From Bradyrhizobium diazoefficiens (GTDB lineage: Bacteria; Pseudomonadota; Alphaproteobacteria; Rhizobiales; Xanthobacteraceae), in the NCBI RefSeq assembly GCF_016612535.1, contig NZ_JAENXS010000002.1, positions 2,294,001-2,358,000 of the forward strand: DNA of 64,000 nucleotides, in the 5' to 3' direction. Positions 54,799 to 61,644 of the stretch are shown here, one piece after another. Within the stretch, counting starts at the first letter, position 1, and each line of letters begins with the position of its first letter. A program made the translations under genes and the position numbers. The notes below the pieces were generated by a model that saw only the letters and a list, made by a program, of their open reading frames with translations, did not search any database and was not told where the DNA came from.

Positions 54799-55506
54799 TC
54801 ATTGCGGTCCTCCCGCATCCGATCGAGGGACGAACACGCCAATAGGCCGGGGCACCATAGGCGAAACATCGGAAGCTGAGATTGCGGTCGTGGCACCGCT
54901 CGACGGCATGAGCACCCGCAACCCATCGCGCGTTTTCATGAGATCGGATCGCGTGACGAATAGCGTCGCAGCTGCTGATGACTGTCCCCTGGACGTCCAT
55001 CCCGGCGGCAGTTCGATGGCAAGCAGATTTGCAAGCTTTGCGACGTATGCTCGCGTCTCGTCTGGCAGAGGGTCGCCCGCGAGATGCTCTTCGTAGCGAG
55101 ATGGTCCCGCGTTGTATGCGGCAAACACGCCAGGCGAGCCATACCGATCGAGCAGTTCGCGCAAGTAAGCCGTGCCGGCCAGAATGTTGTCGTGCGGGTC
55201 ATAGGGGTCGTTCCCGAGATTGTAGCGCTCGCGAAGTTCGGCCCAAGTCGCCGGCATGATTTGCATCAGGCCCATTGCGCCTTTTGGCGATCTGGCGTGC
55301 ACGTCACCGGCACCCTCGATGCTTTGGACTGATCGGATCCAGTTCGGCGCAATCGCAAAGCGTTGTGAGGCTTCATTGATGAAGCCGGCAAATGCGTGAG
55401 CGGTCCGACTGATCGCCGGCTGGGCGGCTGATCCGCTCTGGGCCAAAGCAGCGCTGTCGAACGCGGTCAGAAGAAGCATCAGGGGAACGACAGCACAAAC
55501 GCGCAT
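54799..55506 (-). CDS. Lytic transglycosylase (VirB1-like)
   Basis: A 235-residue exported muramidase that opens the cell wall for the transfer apparatus. The signal peptide VVPLMLLLTAFDSAALAQ is followed by the SLT domain, with catalytic glutamate in SVQSIEGAGDV, then RSPKGAMGLMQIMPATW and GTAYLRELLDRYG...AAYNAG. The frame extends upstream: a GTG at 55629 has an excellent GGAGGAG site and follows the traF stop, so the true start may be there with a 41-residue extension. I choose the shorter form because of the signal peptide. Confidence 0.86.
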   Translation of the reverse strand: MRVCAVVPLMLLLTAFDSAALAQSGSAAQPAISRTAHAFAGFINEASQRFAIAPNWIRSVQSIEGAGDVHARSPKGAMGLMQIMPATWAELRERYNLGNDPYDPHDNILAGTAYLRELLDRYGSPGVFAAYNAGPSRYEEHLAGDPLPDETRAYVAKLANLLAIELPPGWTSRGQSSAAATLFVTRSDLMKTRDGLRVLMPSSGATTAISASDVSPMVPRPIGVFVPRSDAGGPQ

Positions 55507-55631
55507 GCCCGACCGGCTCAAGCACGCGGTGGGGCTCGCGCCAGCCTTGCAGACATCGATCGAGACGGAGGACGGATCCCGCAATCGATTGGACAGGGGC
55601 ATGGCGAGGAGAACACGCCGAATGCGCACGA

Positions 55632-56144
55632 TCACTCCTCCGACGTCCACACCGGGACCACACGGCCGATCACGCTAGATGCCGGAAGCGATCCAAAATA
55701 CCGGCCATCAAGAGAGTCGTCCGACTGCCAGTTCATCAGAAAGAGCTCGCCGTCGCCGACAACGCGGCAGCCCTGCCATTTCGGCAGCGGCCTGCCTCGT
55801 CTGTCGTGGTCCTTCGCCTCGCCCACCGCCACTTCGTCGACCGAGATCGCGAACCCGCTTCTGCAAACCGTCTGCCCGGGCAGGGCCAAGACCCGTTTGA
55901 GCATCGGGACGCCGGCCGGCAAATAGCCGTTAAGGTCGAGGAAGGTCGCGAGCGGCTCCGGCGGCTGCACGGCGACCAGTTCGGTAACGTGGAAGCGTTC
56001 AGCCGATCGCAGGCGATAGAGGCCGATCGGCACGCTTGCCGATGCATTCCATATGTAGAGCGGCAGCGGCTCCAGGACGAGTGTCACGACAAGCGCGGCA
56101 GCGGCTCCAAAGGTTGCAGTTAGCGCTTTCAAGCGGCCTCTCAT
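55632..56144 (-). CDS. TraF-type S26 peptidase (pilin maturation)
   Basis: A 170-residue membrane-anchored serine peptidase related to leader peptidase. The catalytic serine lies in SVPIGLYRL, and the lysine in PMLKRVLALPGQ; the end motif DDSLDGRYFGSLP is typical. TraF of RP4 processes and cyclises the TrbC pilin, which fits the trbC gene here. Start overlaps the DUF2840 stop as ATGA. Confidence 0.9.
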   Translation of the reverse strand: MRGRLKALTATFGAAAALVVTLVLEPLPLYIWNASASVPIGLYRLRSAERFHVTELVAVQPPEPLATFLDLNGYLPAGVPMLKRVLALPGQTVCRSGFAISVDEVAVGEAKDHDRRGRPLPKWQGCRVVGDGELFLMNWQSDDSLDGRYFGSLPASSVIGRVVPVWTSEE

Positions 56145-56605
56145 CGCATCACCCTTCTCCGATGGAGCCAGGCCTGATGGCGCGCTTTCGTATATGGACG
56201 CGGGTTTTCGTTGACGGACAGGCGGTTATGAACGTGATGCCAATGATCAGGCGCGACATCAGCTGGATCGATTCCGAGTGCCTCAACGGCATCGATCATC
56301 TGCAGCACGCGCTCCACCTTCGGCCAGCCGGACAGACGCAACAGGATCTCCCCGCCCGGCGTCACATAAGGGACGGTGGAGCAGCGCTGTCCCGGCGCGA
56401 CCGCCCGCAGGATATCGATCCGCGAAATGACCGTGCCAAAGTCGTTGGAGGTCCATCGGACGAAGGCAAAGATGCTGCCCGGTGCAAATGACAGGACGCG
56501 CCGGTGACGATCAACCTTCCGTTCCTGGACGATGCGGCCGAACCGAATGCGGTTTTCGATACGCTTCTCGAGCCACAGCACCTCCACTTCGGTGAGATCG
56601 CTCAT
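56141..56605 (-). CDS. DUF2840 protein
   Basis: A 154-residue protein of unknown function (MSDLTEVEVLWLEKRIENRI) found next to traF in these elements. It contains RVLSFAPGSIFAFVRWTSND and ends HVHNRLSVNENPRPYTKARH. There is no signal or membrane segment. The ATG at 56605 follows GGGAGC and overlaps the traF start (ATGA). A parA-like gene, which I recall between repA and this gene in some relatives, is absent here. Confidence 0.85.
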   Translation of the reverse strand: MSDLTEVEVLWLEKRIENRIRFGRIVQERKVDRHRRVLSFAPGSIFAFVRWTSNDFGTVISRIDILRAVAPGQRCSTVPYVTPGGEILLRLSGWPKVERVLQMIDAVEALGIDPADVAPDHWHHVHNRLSVNENPRPYTKARHQAWLHRRRVMR

Positions 56606-56894
56606 GCCGCCGCTCCCGCAGACGGGATTGGGGAGCCGTAAGCATTGGCGGCGGTGAAGCACCTGTGCAGCTTCTGCCGAGAAGGAGGGTTGACGGCCCG
56701 CGGTTGCCTGTCGCCTGCGATGCGGTTTCCAGCTTGGTCCGTTAGAAGAAATCCGAAGGATTTCTGGTTAGTAAAGTTAGAGCGGCTGGAAAGCGCCGAT
56801 AAACAAGCACTTAAGCTCGATTTCGGTCCTCGATAGCACGAGGATCCGGTCCCCGATAGCACGAGGGTTGCGGTCCCCGATAGCACGAGCTGAT
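56606..56894. promoter_or_regulatory. Candidate replication origin region downstream of repA
   Basis: The 289 bases between repA and the DUF2840 gene contain three iteron-like direct repeats (56824-56889), an A/T-rich stretch, and a hairpin AGAAATCC-GAA-GGATTTCT at 56747-56765. This layout (iterons next to a replication-initiator gene, AT-rich DNA beside them) is that of an iteron-controlled origin. It also must hold the promoter for DUF2840-traF. Confidence 0.6.
56824..56889 (+). repeat. Three iteron-like direct repeats
   Basis: A 19-base unit CGGTCCYCGATAGCACGAG occurs at 56824-56842, 56847-56865 and 56871-56889. The start-to-start spacing is 23 and 24 bases, close to two helical turns. 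Only one base differs (T or C at position 7). The array ends six bases before the repA stop codon. Confidence 0.85.
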
Positions 56895-57776
56895 TCACAG
56901 GTTGTCCTCCGAATTTGGAATGAAACCGCGGCGGCGTAGGCGTGCCGTTAAGGGATCAATAGGAGTAGGCGCGAAGTTCAGTCGCTCGGTGCCGTTCGGA
57001 TCGCGCGTGAGCACGAGCTGATACCCAGGCAATGTCTGGCGCTGGACGATCCGGCGTACGTCGTAAGCGAAGTGCTTGAGCGGCGAGAGGATGCCGGACT
57101 TGGCATGGAGATGCACAAGATCAAAGCTCCAGCCGCCATCCTGGCGGCCGCCGTGCTTGCGCACGAGCCGATAGAGCCACCGCTCAAGTCCGCCCGTCAG
57201 CTCGAAATAGGCGGGATCGATCGTGAGCACGAGTGCGTCATTGATCACGCCGGCATAGAACCAATCAGGCAAGATCAGTTCGAGGCCAAATGGACGTCCG
57301 TTTGCATCCGCTGTCTCCTTCCACTCGTTGATCCAGGAGAAGCGATGCCGTCGTCGTTCTGTCGGCTGGCGGATCGATGTCAGCACGGTCGTTGACTGAA
57401 GTCTGTCGAGACCCGCCTTCAGCCGATCATAGTCGCGCGCGCTGGTGCCGCGGCCAACGAACGTCAGAATCTCGTATGGCGTCGCAGCCATCAAGCGCGA
57501 GGTCTTCAAACCCGCGTCACGCGCTTCAACGATCTGCGACGCAGCCCAGATCAGGACGTCTGCATCCCAGATCGTCGCCATGCCGTGTTCCGGCACGGCT
57601 TCGACACGAATGGCGATTGCACCGGCACGGAAATCGATCGGCACAACGCGCTTGGTCTTTGCCAGCGAGAAGAACGGATAGGCCATGAGATCCTGCGCGT
57701 CGCGGGGTGCAAGATCGCGGGGTAGCGCCCGAAAGAGCTCAAGCTGCTCGCGTTCGGAATGGTGTCTGCGCCGCAT
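56895..57776 (-). CDS. Replication initiator protein A (RPA/PF10134 family)
   Basis: A 293-residue initiator protein. Conserved parts are QDLMAYPFFSLAKTKRVVPI, MATIWDADVLIWAASQIVEA and WLYRLVRKHGGRQDGGWSFD; two winged-helix domains are expected. The ATG at 57776 begins MRRRHHSEREQLELF; an upstream start at 57821 overlaps the AlpA-like gene. In conjugative elements it supports replication of the excised circle. Three iterons lie directly after its stop codon. Confidence 0.9.
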   Translation of the reverse strand: MRRRHHSEREQLELFRALPRDLAPRDAQDLMAYPFFSLAKTKRVVPIDFRAGAIAIRVEAVPEHGMATIWDADVLIWAASQIVEARDAGLKTSRLMAATPYEILTFVGRGTSARDYDRLKAGLDRLQSTTVLTSIRQPTERRRHRFSWINEWKETADANGRPFGLELILPDWFYAGVINDALVLTIDPAYFELTGGLERWLYRLVRKHGGRQDGGWSFDLVHLHAKSGILSPLKHFAYDVRRIVQRQTLPGYQLVLTRDPNGTERLNFAPTPIDPLTARLRRRGFIPNSEDNL

Positions 57777-57798
57777 GGTCAATGCTCTCACGCGGCAA

Positions 57799-58080
57799 TC
57801 AGCGGCGTTCCTGGCCCGCATACGGGCGCAGCGCCGGGTGCTTCTTGGCCGGCAGCACGGTCCCCTTCCCGGGGTCGGACGTCGACGTCTTGGCGCCGAG
57901 GTCGGCCCATGCTTTCAGGTCATCCAGCGCGTAGACGACGCGGCCACCGATCTTCCGGTACATCGGTCCTGTGCCGTAGGTTCGGTGCTTTTCCAGCGTT
58001 CGGCCGGAAAGGCCGAGAAATCGCGCGGCTTCGGGCGTGCGCAAGTAACGCGGCGGCAAGCCGGCGTTCGGATCGGACAT
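57799..58080 (-). CDS. AlpA/RdfS-like excisionase (MerR-type HTH)
   Basis: A 93-residue DNA-binding protein. PPRYLRTPEAARFLGLSGRT, then GTGPMYRKIGGRVVYALDDL, is the HTH_17/AlpA winged helix used by phage and ICE excisionases. The position beside repA and the transfer genes matches rdfS of ICEMlSym(R7A), the recombination directionality factor. The name is by analogy. Its ribosome site GGAG directly touches a 10-bp inverted repeat (58092-58140), so translation or transcription may be controlled there. Confidence 0.85.
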   Translation of the reverse strand: MSDPNAGLPPRYLRTPEAARFLGLSGRTLEKHRTYGTGPMYRKIGGRVVYALDDLKAWADLGAKTSTSDPGKGTVLPAKKHPALRPYAGQERR

Positions 58081-58091
58081 TTGAGAGGCTC

Positions 58092-58140
58092 CGTGACCGT
58101 CTGGAGCGCCGGCGCGAACGGCGGCGCGTCGACGGTCACG
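58092..58140 (-). promoter_or_regulatory. Long inverted repeat at the ribosome site of the AlpA/RdfS-like gene
   Basis: Perfect 10-base arms CGTGACCGTC (58092-58101) and GACGGTCACG (58131-58140) enclose a 29-base loop that itself contains a 6-bp stem (58106-58111 with 58122-58127). On the mRNA the 3' arm ends one base into the GGAG ribosome site of the gene starting at 58080. It may be an operator for an activator or an RNA hairpin controlling translation. Confidence 0.65.
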
Positions 58141-58213
58141 ATCGCGGAGAAGGCCCGCGAAGGGGGATGCCGATGATTGTGGGGTATGTTTCCGATACCC
58201 CCAACTGAAGGTG

Positions 58214-58790
58214 CTATTTGTCCTTGCGCTTGGGACGCAGCAATTCGCGATAGCCGCCTCGCATCAATGCGAGGCCGCCTTGCACGAGGCGAATTGTGCG
58301 ATTGCGCAGGTCGTGCGTTTTCCACGCACGATCCGGGATGCGCCCTTTACCGAACAGGAGTCCTGCAATTGTGCGGTAAGTACTTCCGGCTGCGTGCGCG
58401 TCGAGCGCGCGGATGGCGGCGCTCAACCGCTCGCGTCGCTGTTTGGACAGTTCGTGAAAGCCAGGTCCGGGCGTGCGCCCATTCATCGCGCACCACAGCC
58501 GCCGGGCAGCATAGGCACGTGCATCGAAATTGCCATCAAACGGCAATTCCGCCGCATAGTTGCCGCCGATCGCTGGCGGCTCTTTCAACCAGACACGGTG
58601 CTCCACTGCGCCGACACGAAGGATGGCATGCCATCCATCGGAGGCGCGCCGCACCTGGCCGGCTGCGAGATCTAGCAATGGCTGAGGCGTGTCACCGTTG
58701 AGGGGCGACGTGGTCGCTGCGACTGGAATGACAGTCGGCAGAACCTCGGGCGCCCAGAAGATGGCCTGCTCGCCAAAAGACCCCTGCGGG
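58214..58790 (-). CDS. DUF2285 part of a split FseA-like excision activator
   Basis: The DUF2285 domain (AAGQVRRASDGWHAILRVGA ... RTIRLVQGGLALMRGGYREL) is open from 58214 up to 58792 without its own ATG; only a TTG at 58678 could start it. Read upstream, the frame gives DPQGSFGEQAIFWAPEVL, a linker that continues directly from the end of the small reading frame at 58791-58985 after one base is skipped. A fused product would have 256 residues, the length of intact family members. In ICEMlSym(R7A) such a fusion, made by +1 ribosomal frameshifting, is FseA, which activates rdfS. The rdfS-like gene follows here. Confidence 0.8.
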
Positions 58791-58799
58791 TCATGCGCG
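58789..58799 (-). other. Candidate +1 frameshift site CGC GCA TGA CC
   Basis: The zero frame reads CGC GCA TGA; the DUF2285 frame resumes with GAC CCG. A +1 shift over the T of the stop codon fuses the two parts. Stop followed by C is the same context used in the release-factor-2 frameshift. A sequencing or mutational single-base insertion would look identical. Confidence 0.6.
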
Positions 58800-58985
58800 A
58801 AAGCAGATGCCCCACTTCCTCCTGAATTCCGGCGTGACTTCTGCGTCGCGACCGTTTGCGGTCATCGCCTCGTAGTCGCGTTGATAGTCGACATTGCGGC
58901 GCAGGCATTCCCAGGCGATGTCGGTGATGTCAGCTTCTTGTAGGCTCTTGTAAGACTCCGGCGACCGCCAGTCGAATTCAGGCAT
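58791..58985 (-). CDS. N-terminal DUF6499-type part of the split FseA-like gene
   Basis: A 64-residue frame (MPEFDWRSPESYKSLQEADI ... VTPEFRRKWGICFRA) that matches the N-terminal domain of transcriptional regulators of this element class. GGCGGAAG precedes the ATG at 58985. It ends in TGA directly followed by C, a weak termination context. Skipping one base at this stop joins it to the DUF2285 frame. Either frame alone is incomplete compared with the family. Confidence 0.82.
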   Translation of the reverse strand: MPEFDWRSPESYKSLQEADITDIAWECLRRNVDYQRDYEAMTANGRDAEVTPEFRRKWGICFRA

Positions 58986-59068
58986 TGCTTCCGCCCCGTT
59001 GCACACAGCTAATAAGGATTGCGGCGCAATAATTCTGATCGATTGGGTTGTAGGAAGTCCCTACTTTG

Positions 59069-59082
59069 GCACCACGTGGTGC
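59069..59082. promoter_or_regulatory. Perfect 14-base palindrome upstream of the FseA-like gene
   Basis: GCACCACGTGGTGC is a perfect palindrome 84 bases upstream of the ATG at 58985, in the gap to the QseM-like gene. It is a candidate operator for a dimeric regulator controlling the excision activator. It is shorter than, and unlike, known tra boxes. Confidence 0.5.
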
Positions 59083-59150
59083 TCTGGGATGACCACCGAT
59101 TGGTCGAAGAAAATTGTGTTCTCGACGGAAGGAGTTCCGGTAAATTTCTT

Positions 59151-59423
59151 CTACTTCGAGCCGGCAGCGCGCAAGAGACGTCCCTGTTCCGTAACCCACT
59201 TAGCACGCTTAAGGTGAGTCAGGTATGCATTGCGCGCGCGATCGGGCTCTCGCTCCGGATCGATGTGCAACACTATTCGAGCGACCTCCCGCCAGTCGGC
59301 CCCCTCGCTTTCGGCCTGCAAAAGGCGCGTGTACGTCACGACGTGTTGCTCGTCATAGATCGTCAGCGCCGCATCGGTTGGCGCGACATCCGCAACGTCA
59401 GGGTCTAGCTCTGGCTTCTTCAT
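59151..59423 (-). CDS. Small DUF2285-like protein, QseM-like antiactivator
   Basis: A 90-residue acidic protein (DVAPTDAALTIYDEQHVVTY, REVARIVLHIDPEREPDRAR). It belongs to the short DUF2285-type proteins beside excision control genes. In ICEMlSym(R7A) a protein of this kind, QseM, binds and blocks both the quorum-sensing activator TraR and FseA. Here it lies between an FseA-like gene and a divergent XRE regulator, the same arrangement as qseM-qseC. Function is inferred from size, family and context; TraR is not in the window. Confidence 0.8.
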   Translation of the reverse strand: MKKPELDPDVADVAPTDAALTIYDEQHVVTYTRLLQAESEGADWREVARIVLHIDPEREPDRARNAYLTHLKRAKWVTEQGRLLRAAGSK

Positions 59424-59504
59424 GAGTATCCCAGCAAGCGGCGAATGATTCTAATCTATCGAGGCCCGAGTAAGATCCCGCAGGTCTCACTTTAGCCTCA
59501 TTCC

Positions 59505-59529
59505 GGCTCCTGCGGCCAGCGCAGGAGCC
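59505..59529. promoter_or_regulatory. Perfect 10-bp hairpin between the divergent QseM/QseC-like genes
   Basis: GGCTCCTGCG (59505-59514) and CGCAGGAGCC (59520-59529) form a perfect 10-bp stem with a 5-base loop. It lies in the shared promoter region. No T run follows, so it is more likely a binding site than a terminator. Confidence 0.6.
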
Positions 59530-59533
59530 CAAA

Positions 59534-59567
59534 TACATATTATAGGAGATAAACCTCATAGTATGTA
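59534..59567. promoter_or_regulatory. Operator-like dyad upstream of the XRE gene
   Basis: TACATATTAT (59534-59543) and ATAGTATGTA (59558-59567) match as an inverted repeat at 9 of 10 bases, with a 14-base spacer. It ends 19 bases before the XRE start codon, in the only clearly A/T-rich part of the region. A dimeric XRE repressor such as the adjacent QseC-like protein could bind here and control both divergent genes. Confidence 0.6.
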
Positions 59568-59585
59568 AAGCCGCAAGTTGCGCGT

Positions 59586-59837
59586 ATGGACATGCGCAAG
59601 TTGGTCGGGCGGAATTTCGCAAGACTGCGGAAGCAGAAGCGCTTCACGCAGGAGAAATTCGCCGAGGTGTCCGGCTTCACGCAGCAGTATATCAGTGACC
59701 TGGAGCGCGGCCGCCGTAATCCAACGGTCGTAACCTTGTTCGAACTCGCCAGCACGTTGGGCGTCAGCCACGTCGATCTCGTTCTGCCCGATGAAGAGGC
59801 GCGCGCCGAACGAACAAAGTCTTCCAAACGGAAGTAA
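59586..59837 (+). CDS. XRE-family HTH regulator, QseC-like
   Basis: An 83-residue Cro/CI-type repressor: FARLRKQKRFTQEKFAEVSG, then FTQQYISDLERGRRNPTVVT, the recognition helix region. The tail is short and basic. It is divergent from the small DUF2285-like gene, as qseC is from qseM in ICEMlSym(R7A), where the regulator sets a bistable switch for transfer. No Shine-Dalgarno sequence precedes the ATG at 59586, so translation may be leaderless or weak; an ATG six bases later is also possible. Confidence 0.83.
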   Translation: MDMRKLVGRNFARLRKQKRFTQEKFAEVSGFTQQYISDLERGRRNPTVVTLFELASTLGVSHVDLVLPDEEARAERTKSSKRK

Positions 59838-59929
59838 TGGAATCTGAGCAGCCCATCTCGATAGTCGTAGATGCTTGCTTTCGCGAGCCGAGCAGAAGGC
59901 TCCGCGAGCGCCGGACACGGCACGCGTCA

Positions 59930-59962
59930 TCGCCGCCGGGCCGGCTTGCCGACCGGCGGCGA
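59930..59962. repeat. Perfect 10-bp GC-rich inverted repeat
   Basis: TCGCCGCCGG (59930-59939) and CCGGCGGCGA (59953-59962) enclose a 13-base loop. It lies in the gap between the XRE gene and DUF736, past both 3' ends. It lacks a T run on either side. It might still end the convergent transcripts or mark a DNA-processing site. Confidence 0.55.
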
Positions 59963-60103
59963 CGGATAGGCTAGAGGAAGTAGAGGCGTGGGCAGACCGA
60001 ATAGCCGATAAGGGACCGAGCGGTTCGATCTGCCGGAGTCTTCACTGCGCCAGAGATTGTGAAGCCCCGCCCGGCGGACCGGATGCGGCTTTTTTGCGGA
60101 GCC

Positions 60104-60424
60104 TCAATCGGCGTTCTTGCGCGGCCGCGACCAGATCAGGGTGTAGCTCTCGCCTTCCTCGTCGTCGAACAGGTTCGCGTAGATCGGTGCGTTGAAGGAG
60201 GGATCGTCGAGCTTGAGCGAGAGGTAGTCGCGGCCCTCCTCGGAGCGCTTCGACCAGGCGGCCCCGATCTCGGCCCGGCCGACGAAGACGCGGTGGCTCG
60301 GGGCATTCTCGTTGGAGCGATTGGTCTCGGGCACGATCCGAACGCCCTTGGTCTTGAGGCTGAGGGTGACGATCTCGCCCTGGAAGTCGCTGCCGACCTT
60401 CTTGAAAGAACCGATGTTAGCCAT
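60104..60424 (-). CDS. DUF736 protein
   Basis: A 106-residue protein (MANIGSFKKVGSDFQGEIVT ... IYANLFDDEEGESYTLIWSR) of the DUF736 family, very common on alphaproteobacterial plasmids and conjugative elements. A small beta-barrel, possibly nucleic-acid-related, is expected; function unknown. AAGGAGAAGTAAC precedes the ATG at 60424; the upstream frame is rejected. Its leader is homologous to that of the DUF2493 gene. Confidence 0.88.
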   Translation of the reverse strand: MANIGSFKKVGSDFQGEIVTLSLKTKGVRIVPETNRSNENAPSHRVFVGRAEIGAAWSKRSEEGRDYLSLKLDDPSFNAPIYANLFDDEEGESYTLIWSRPRKNAD

Positions 60425-60606
60425 GTTACTTCTCCTTGCTGTTTCGAGCCGCGACCACTGCGGCCTCGATGGCGATCTACAGGCCGAAGACGATCGACGA
60501 CGCACCCGCCCGCGGGCCGGAGCGCAGCGGAGGACGCCAGCGGGGAGACTTTCTTGTCTCGCGAGGAATGGGCGTAGCCCAGGGGAAGAAAGTCGACCCA
60601 CGGCGT
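60425..60606 (-). ncRNA. Candidate structured leader element A (upstream of DUF736)
   Basis: An imperfect stem joins 60534-60555 with 60586-60606; its inner 9 bp GACTTTCTT/AAGAAAGTC (60547-60555, 60586-60594) are perfect. The 30-base loop starts GTCTCGCGA (plus strand) and contains a GGGC-GTA-GCCC hairpin (60570-60580). Next to the stem lies GGGCCGGAGC, part of a 27-base block (60514-60540) shared with element B at 23 of 27 positions. Similarity to B continues towards the gene. A short frame (GTG 60458 to TAA 60426) ends one base before the DUF736 start. Confidence 0.6.
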
Positions 60607-60955
60607 TGCGTTCAGGCGATCGAGGCGCAGCCGCTCTTCGGCCAGATCAAGCCATCAAGAGGCCACGTGGTCCGTGCGCTAAACAATACCTCGGAAGAAG
60701 TCGTGGCGAATATCGGTGGTGCTGCACAAGATGTCGCTGCGTTCAGGCGAAGAGAAGGAAACAAAGGCGAAGGAATGGGTGGATTCGATTGCCTCGAACA
60801 ATCCACGATGAGATGCCCCTGCCTGCGCTGACTTGTGCCGGGGAAGGTTGGGCCCGCGTGATCGAAGTGATCCGAGGAGGGTCGCGCTACCGAAGGTCTA
60901 TCACGGGGCCAACGAACGCTTCGATCGCAGATAACCTCGCCCGACGAGATAGAGG
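60607..60955. other. Intergenic stretch with no gene seen
   Basis: No reading frame with good start or composition, no RNA gene and no strong hairpin is visible between leader element A and the membrane-protein gene. Longer open frames here on both strands lack homology and ribosome sites. It probably holds the promoter of the DUF736 leader transcript. Confidence 0.45.
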
Positions 60956-61432
60956 TCATCCCTCCTGCGTCGTGACAGTGAGAGCCGGCTGAGAACCGTT
61001 CGGGAAAGCCTCGACCGGTCGCGGAGGCTTGGCAAGGATGGTTATCCGAGACCAAGCAGTGCAACCGACCGCGATAGCGCCGATCCAGGCAAACGCATCG
61101 CGCGATGGCAATGAGGACACCCCAATTTGCGATAGACCGTGAACGACGTGATAGCCCGCGACGGCCGCCGGAACAGCAAAAGCAGCGGCGATTAAGGCAC
61201 GAAGAAGCGTGGATCCAGTAAAAGAAAACGCCGTTTGTCCCACAAAGAGAGTGAGCACACCGGCAAGAATGGCGACACAAACCGCGACGGTGATGCCCGC
61301 GCCACCGTGAATCGCTGCCAGCCATACAGAAAGCGCAACGAAGAATGGAAGCGCATATATAGCGAGAGTGAAAATCAGCCAGCAGAACAGGCCGATGCCA
61401 AGCATATTGAGAATGAGTCCGAGGATAAGCAT
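60956..61432 (-). CDS. Conserved hypothetical membrane protein
   Basis: A 158-residue protein with four or five membrane helices (MLILGLILNMLGIGLFCWLI, FVALSVWLAAIHGGAGITVA, RALIAAAFAVPAAVAGYHVV, FAWIGAIAVGCTAWSRIT). I recognise similar proteins in the same position of other rhizobial elements, without assigned function. The ATG is at 61432. The C-terminal 25 residues are polar and cytoplasmic or exported. Confidence 0.75.
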   Translation of the reverse strand: MLILGLILNMLGIGLFCWLIFTLAIYALPFFVALSVWLAAIHGGAGITVAVCVAILAGVLTLFVGQTAFSFTGSTLLRALIAAAFAVPAAVAGYHVVHGLSQIGVSSLPSRDAFAWIGAIAVGCTAWSRITILAKPPRPVEAFPNGSQPALTVTTQEG

Positions 61433-61644
61433 GGTGGTGGCTCCACGACAAAAGATATGACGGTCGCGCCTTCCACCACCACCACGGCGCGGTCGAGATT
61501 ATAACGGAGAACCAGCGGCTGTGGGAGTAATTATCCTCATTGGCTGAGTGCGACAAAAGAAGAACCATTCTGCCCGCCTCATCGGTGCAGATCGAAGAGA
61601 AATGTAGTCGTTTGACTTTCTTCGAAGCGCCGGTGGGGCGGCGC

